A stretch of DNA of 10,000 nt from positions 1 to 10,000 of the forward strand of contig VSJD01000150.1 in assembly GCA_008636095.1 (NCBI GenBank). The letters are read 5' to 3'. This document shows, one piece after another, positions 5,752-10,000 of this stretch. Source of the stretch: Kiritimatiellota bacterium. Its GTDB lineage: Bacteria; Verrucomicrobiota; Kiritimatiellia; JAAZAB01. Within the stretch, counting starts at the first letter, position 1. The number at the start of each line of letters is the position of its first letter. The position numbers were made by a program, and so were the translations under genes. The notes below the pieces were generated by a model. The model did no database searches. It had not been told where the DNA came from and was given only the letters and a program-made list of their open reading frames with translations.

Positions 5752-5760
5752 TTATCTGCG
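5752..5760. repeat. 9-bp direct repeat TTATCTGCG, copy 2
   Basis: Second copy of the 9-mer at 5654-5662. It ends about 20 bases before the carB ribosome-binding site (AAGGA, 5781-5785). Confidence 0.5.
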
Positions 5761-5791
5761 GTTAATCTTGGATCATAATAAAGGACTCGCC

Positions 5792-8700
5792 ATGCCAAAG
5801 CGCACCGACATTCATAAAGTGATGATCATCGGGTCCGGCCCGATCGTGATCGGGCAAGCCTGCGAATTCGATTATTCCGGCACCCAGGCCTGCAAGGCCC
5901 TGCGAAAATTGGGCTTCCAGATCGTATTGGTCAATTCCAATCCGGCCACGATCATGACCGATCCGGGCATGGCCGACGCGACCTATATCGAGCCGCTGAA
6001 CCTGGCGCGCATGACCGAAATCATCGCCAAGGAGCGCCCGGACGCGCTCCTGCCCAACCTGGGCGGGCAAACGGGGCTCAACCTCAGCTCCGAATTGGCC
6101 AAGGCCGGTGTGCTCGAAAAATATAACGTGAAGGTCATCGGCGTCCAGGTGGATGCCATCGAGCGCGGTGAGGATCGCATCGCCTTCAAGGAAACGATGA
6201 AAAAGCTGGGCATTGACATGCCCAAAAGCGCGCCGGCCTATAGCGTGCCGGAGGCCGAGAAGATCGCCGGCGAATTGGGCTACCCCGTGGTCATCCGCCC
6301 GGCCTATACCATGGGCGGCACCGGAGGCGGGTTGGTCTACAACGCGGATGAATTGCAAACGGTCGCCAACCGTGGCATTGCCGCCAGCATGGTCGGCCAA
6401 ATCCTGATCGAGGAATCCGTCCTCGGCTGGGAAGAACTGGAACTGGAAGTCGTCCGCGACGCCAAGAACCAGATGATCACCGTCTGCTTCATCGAAAACG
6501 TGGATGCCATGGGCATCCACACCGGCGACTCCTTCTGCGTGGCGCCGATGCTGACGATCAGTCCCGATCTGCAGAAGAAACTTCAGGACTATTCCTATAA
6601 AATCGTCGAGGCCATCCAGGTCATCGGCGGCACCAACATCCAGTTCGCGCACGATCCCAATACCGGCCGGGTGGTTATCATCGAGATCAATCCGCGTACG
6701 TCGCGGTCTTCCGCGCTGGCCTCGAAAGCCACGGGGTTTCCCATCGCCATGGTTTCCTCCATGCTGGCCGCGGGCCTGACATTGGACGAGATTCCTTATT
6801 GGCGCGCCGGCACGCTGGAAAAATACACGCCCTCCGGTGATTACGTGGTAGTCAAGTTTCCGCGTTGGGCCTTCGAAAAATTCCGGGGCGTGCAGGACAA
6901 GCTGGGCACCCAGATGCGTGCCGTGGGCGAGGTCATGAGCATCGGCAAGAACTACAAGGAAGCCCTGCAGAAAGCCATCCGCTCCCTGGAGATCGGCCGC
7001 GCGGGCCTGGGTTTTGCCAAGGATTTCAACCAGCGCTCGCTGGACGAGCTCATGGCCATGCTGAGCGAAGCCACCAGCGAGCGCCAGTTCATTATTTACG
7101 AGGCCCTGCGCAAGGGTGCCACGGTGGAAGCGCTTTATCGCAAAACCTATATCAAGAGCTGGTTCATTCAGCAGATGAAGGAACTGGTGGAACTGGAGGA
7201 GGAAATCCTCCGCTACAAGGGCAAGACCCTGCCGGACGCGCTGCTGATCAAAGCCAAGAAAGACGGGTTTGCCGACCGTTACCTGGCCAAACTCCTGGTG
7301 ATCCCGGAGGAGGAAATCCGCCGGCGGCGCACAGCCCTGGGGGCCGTGGAAGGCTGGGATGCCGTGCCGGTGAGCGGCGTTGAAAAGGCGGCTTACTATT
7401 ACTCAACCTACAATGCGCCGGACCTGCCCGGCGTAGCTCCTGGAGCGAAGACGGGCCGAACGAGCGTCAGCACCCGGCGCAAGATCATGATCCTCGGCGG
7501 CGGCCCCAACCGCATCGGCCAGGGCATTGAGTTCGATTACTGCTGTGTGCATGCCGCGTTCGCCCTGCGCGAAGCCGGCGTGGAAACCATAATGGTCAAC
7601 TGCAACCCGGAAACCGTCTCCACCGACTACGACACCTCCGATAAACTGTATTTCGAGCCGCTGACCGTCGAGGATGTCCTGAGTATTTATGAGAAGGAAA
7701 AGCCCGAGGGCGTGGTCGTGCAGTTCGGCGGACAGACACCGCTCAATCTCGCCGGCGAACTGACTAAGGCCGGTGTGCGCATCCTGGGCACGACGCCGGA
7801 AACGATTGACCTGGCCGAGGACCGCGACCGGTTCCGCCAGGCAATGGAAAAAATGGGCATTCCCATGCCGGAATCCGGCATGGCCAGCACCCTGGCCGAA
7901 GCGCTCAAGGTAGCCAATCTGATAGGTTACCCGCTCATGGTCCGACCCTCCTACGTCCTGGGCGGGCGCGGGATGGAAGTAATTTACGATGAAGAGACGC
8001 TGAAGCACTACGTCGCCGCCGCCGTGGACGTCACGCCTGAGCGGCCGATCCTGATTGACCGCTTTTTGGATGACGCCCTCGAGGCCGAGGCCGACGCCCT
8101 GGCCGACGGCACCGACGCCTACATGCCGGCAGTCATGGAGCACATCGAGCTGGCCGGTATTCATTCCGGCGACTCGGCCTGCGTGATTCCAACCGTGAGC
8201 ATCCCGAAGAAGCACCTCGACACGATCGAGTCCTACACTCGGCGCATCGCCCAGGAACTCAAGGTAATCGGGCTCATGAACATGCAATATGCCATTGCCA
8301 AGGACGTGGTCTACGTGCTGGAAGCCAACCCGCGCGCCTCGCGCACCGTGCCGCTGGTGTCCAAGGTCTGCAACGTCTCCATGGCGCGCATTGCCACCCA
8401 GCTCATGTTAGGCCAAAAACTGGCCGAGATGCATCTCAAGCCACGCAAGATTCCACACTTTGGCGTCAAGGAGGCAGTGTTTCCCTTCAACATGTTCTCG
8501 GAAGTGGATCCGCTCCTCGGCCCCGAGATGCGCTCCACCGGCGAGGTGCTGGGCTTGGCCGATTCCTTTGGCATGGCGTTCTTCAAGGCCGAGGAAGCCG
8601 TATCGCCGACGCTTCCGACCGAAGGCACCGTGCTCATCAGCCTGACGGATAAAACGCATCGAACCGTCCTGCAGGTGGCTAGGGAATTCGTCAAGCTGGG

Positions 8701-9025
8701 CTTTCGGATCAAGGCTACGCGCGGCACGCACTCGTTTTTTGCGCAAAACGGTATTCCGTCCGAAGCGATCAATAAGCTCCACGAGGGCCGGCCGAATATC
8801 GCGGACGGGATTATGAACAAGGAAATCCAGCTGGTCATCAACACGCCCTCCGGCAAGCGCAGCCAGGATGACGACTCCTCTATTCGCAAGGCGGCCATCA
8901 AACACAAAGTGCCCTATGTGACAACGCTCGCGGCGGCGCTGGCCTCGGCCAAGGGCATCGCCGCGCGCCGGACCGGTCACGGCGGCGTCAAATCCCTGCA
9001 GGAATACCATCGGGATATCCAGTAA
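5792..9025 (+). CDS. carB: Carbamoyl-phosphate synthase large subunit
   Basis: The 1077-residue protein makes carbamoyl phosphate from bicarbonate, ammonia (delivered by CarA from glutamine) and two ATP, feeding arginine and pyrimidine synthesis. It has the normal order: ATP-grasp half 1 (from about 10, GSGPIVIGQACEFDYSG), oligomerisation region (about 405-560), ATP-grasp half 2 (from 564, GGGPNRIGQGIEFDY), and the MGS-like regulatory domain (from about 944). Threonines in ATRGT, Lys in INKLHEGRP and Asn/Thr in VINTPSG match E. coli residues of the UMP/IMP pocket, so allosteric control is probably kept. The usual VDTCAAEF stretch before YYYSTY (about 518-540) is replaced by AVPVSGVEKA. Start 5792 has AAGGA six bases upstream; an ATG eight codons earlier does not. 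carA is not adjacent. Confidence 0.98.
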   Translation: MPKRTDIHKVMIIGSGPIVIGQACEFDYSGTQACKALRKLGFQIVLVNSNPATIMTDPGMADATYIEPLNLARMTEIIAKERPDALLPNLGGQTGLNLSSELAKAGVLEKYNVKVIGVQVDAIERGEDRIAFKETMKKLGIDMPKSAPAYSVPEAEKIAGELGYPVVIRPAYTMGGTGGGLVYNADELQTVANRGIAASMVGQILIEESVLGWEELELEVVRDAKNQMITVCFIENVDAMGIHTGDSFCVAPMLTISPDLQKKLQDYSYKIVEAIQVIGGTNIQFAHDPNTGRVVIIEINPRTSRSSALASKATGFPIAMVSSMLAAGLTLDEIPYWRAGTLEKYTPSGDYVVVKFPRWAFEKFRGVQDKLGTQMRAVGEVMSIGKNYKEALQKAIRSLEIGRAGLGFAKDFNQRSLDELMAMLSEATSERQFIIYEALRKGATVEALYRKTYIKSWFIQQMKELVELEEEILRYKGKTLPDALLIKAKKDGFADRYLAKLLVIPEEEIRRRRTALGAVEGWDAVPVSGVEKAAYYYSTYNAPDLPGVAPGAKTGRTSVSTRRKIMILGGGPNRIGQGIEFDYCCVHAAFALREAGVETIMVNCNPETVSTDYDTSDKLYFEPLTVEDVLSIYEKEKPEGVVVQFGGQTPLNLAGELTKAGVRILGTTPETIDLAEDRDRFRQAMEKMGIPMPESGMASTLAEALKVANLIGYPLMVRPSYVLGGRGMEVIYDEETLKHYVAAAVDVTPERPILIDRFLDDALEAEADALADGTDAYMPAVMEHIELAGIHSGDSACVIPTVSIPKKHLDTIESYTRRIAQELKVIGLMNMQYAIAKDVVYVLEANPRASRTVPLVSKVCNVSMARIATQLMLGQKLAEMHLKPRKIPHFGVKEAVFPFNMFSEVDPLLGPEMRSTGEVLGLADSFGMAFFKAEEAVSPTLPTEGTVLISLTDKTHRTVLQVAREFVKLGFRIKATRGTHSFFAQNGIPSEAINKLHEGRPNIADGIMNKEIQLVINTPSGKRSQDDDSSIRKAAIKHKVPYVTTLAAALASAKGIAARRTGHGGVKSLQEYHRDIQ

Positions 9026-9026
9026 A

Positions 9027-9061
9027 GACAGACACCAGACGACGGACGGCAGACGACAGAC
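9027..9061. repeat. Heptamer array after carB (consensus GRCRGAC, 5 units)
   Basis: Five consecutive 7-base units (GACAGAC, ACCAGAC, GACGGAC, GGCAGAC, GACAGAC) begin two bases after the carB stop. The following bases to 9104 are purine-rich and look like further decayed units. There is no hairpin terminator visible here. Confidence 0.7.
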
Positions 9062-9104
9062 TAGAGAAGAGGACGACTGAGGACAGAGGGCAGGAAGAGA
9101 AGCA

Positions 9105-9167
9105 AACGCTCAACGCCCAACTTCCAACGCCGAACGCCCAATGTCGCGGACGACGGACGACAGACAG
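9105..9167. repeat. Heptamer array of two families (AACGCCC then CGGACGA)
   Basis: Nine heptamers run in one unbroken register. Units 1-6 follow AACGCCC (the third and sixth decayed) and units 7-9 follow CGGACGA, with two exact copies and CAGACAG. The switch of family without loss of the 7-base phase is notable. The array ends about 12 bases before the stop codon of the minus-strand AraC gene. Confidence 0.7.
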
Positions 9168-9179
9168 TCCCATGTTCTT

Positions 9180-10000
9180 CTATGTTTGCCTGCGCGTAGC
9201 CGTGCGTTGCTGCCGGTAATTGCTCGGCGCACAGCCATAATACCAGTTAAAACAGCGGTTGAAATGGCTGGTATCCACAAAACCCCACTGTAAGGCCACG
9301 GCTTTAATTGAGGCATCCGTTGTTTTCAACTGGGATGCAGCCGCATTGATGCGATAACGAAGCGCAAATTCGGAAAAATGAATTCCCATCCAGCGCGTGA
9401 ATACGGCATTGAATGTTTTGATGTTTGTGCCGCACGCCTGAGCGGCAGTCCGGATTGAAATGCGCCGATGACCGGTAAAAACCAGTTGCAGTGCGCGATT
9501 CACCTTTTCCATAGGATCACTGATCGAAACAGGGGGCAGGGCTTGCGGCGCCTTCCAGGACGCGATCAGCATGAGCAGGCTTTCCATCAGCAGTACCCGC
9601 AACCAGGCCCCGGCCATGGGCGGCGGATCCGCCGTGACGGACGAAAGTCGTTTGCCGATCGTCAGCATCGCTTTGCGCAGGGCGGGCGCGGTCTGCGGTC
9701 TTTTGGCATGGGACGTTATAAAAGGCGCCATCCAGTTAATTTCCGGTTGTTCTTCCAATTGCATCTGGGCGAGGATGGGAGGCCAGATGACGAAGACAAC
9801 GACCTTGCAGGGGGCCGCGACAATTTCACAGCCATGCGGTTCCCACATCCCGCAAAACCAGACTGCGCCGGGTTTCACCGTTTGCTGGCCATCACGGTAA
9901 TACCGGCGCATACAGCCGGAAAGCACCAGGCCCAATTCCAGCCCATAGTGCATGTCGCTCTGATAGCCGGACGATTGCCGATGGACATGCGCGCAAACCT
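9180..10000 (-). CDS. AraC-family transcriptional regulator with cupin sensor (partial, 5' end outside window)
   Basis: The frame is open to the right edge, so the ATG at 9953 is internal; the 15 codons before it (HVHRQSSGYQSDMHYGLELGLVLSG) continue an AraC cupin pattern, in which an early His-containing strand precedes 'E-LVLSG'. The sensor continues with KPGAVWFCGMWEPHGCEI. The DNA-binding domain is at the C terminus: first HTH ISIRTAAQACGTNIKTFNAVF, second HTH SIKAVALQWGFVDTSHFNRCF followed by GCAPSNYR. The predicted role is control of a sugar-use gene set in response to a ligand bound by the cupin. Targets are not in the window on its 5' side. Stop is TAG at 9180-9182 on the complement. 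At least 272 residues are present of a usual 280-300. Confidence 0.92.
   Translation of the reverse strand, partial: VCAHVHRQSSGYQSDMHYGLELGLVLSGCMRRYYRDGQQTVKPGAVWFCGMWEPHGCEIVAAPCKVVVFVIWPPILAQMQLEEQPEINWMAPFITSHAKRPQTAPALRKAMLTIGKRLSSVTADPPPMAGAWLRVLLMESLLMLIASWKAPQALPPVSISDPMEKVNRALQLVFTGHRRISIRTAAQACGTNIKTFNAVFTRWMGIHFSEFALRYRINAAASQLKTTDASIKAVALQWGFVDTSHFNRCFNWYYGCAPSNYRQQRTATRRQT

Noticed and set aside
5567..5791. The carB leader as a known riboswitch or PyrR attenuator.
   Set aside because: No T tract or alternative antiterminator pairing is evident and no PyrR-type binding motif is recognised; the GTAG-headed inverted pair fits a REP-like repeat better.
5762..6652. Long open frame (296 codons) on the strand opposite carB, with similar ones at 7403-8287 and 8408-9010.
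   Set aside because: They mirror the codon bias of carB, have no family motif and no ribosome-binding site; the carB protein is unmistakable on the other strand.

Overview
The window looks like a GC-rich chromosomal segment from a PVC-group bacterium (Verrucomicrobiota, Kiritimatiellota or Lentisphaerota). This is an inference from several hints: many AraC/IclR sugar regulators, a DUF4380-type mutarotase-fold protein, a long L-fucose isomerase, an RNase HIII (also found in Chlamydiae), and intergenic spacers full of degenerate heptamer repeats and small palindromes. No marker gene fixes the phylum.

Layout. At the left edge (1-383, minus) is the N-terminal part of an IclR-family regulator. 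Divergent from it is a short AraC-type gene (536-997, plus) that keeps the DNA-binding domain but has no room for the usual sensor domain. Convergent with that is a DUF4380-like protein (1177-2082, minus). A 312-base divergent spacer with inverted heptamer arrays, a hairpin, a promoter candidate and a perfect 14-bp palindrome separates it from L-fucose isomerase fucI (2395-4326, plus). A repeat-dense spacer leads to RNase HIII rnhC (4571-5566, plus). A second spacer with another inverted REP-like pair leads to carB (5792-9025, plus), the large subunit of carbamoyl-phosphate synthetase. After carB is a spacer with two further heptamer families, then the C-terminal three quarters or so of an AraC-family regulator (9180-10000, minus) that enters from the right edge.

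How it fits together. Genes 1-4 look like a small sugar-use neighbourhood: two regulators, a carbohydrate-binding-fold protein and fucI. rnhC (RNA:DNA hybrid removal) and carB (arginine and pyrimidine precursor synthesis) are housekeeping genes that are probably transcribed separately, since each is preceded by its own spacer. carA is not next to carB here.

No defence system, phage, CRISPR or biosynthetic cluster is visible. The most unusual content is in the spacers. There are heptanucleotide arrays in at least four sequence families, in two places arranged as inverted pairs around a palindromic core. There are also two REPIN-like doublets whose halves differ by paired, compensating base changes. 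These sit on either side of rnhC.
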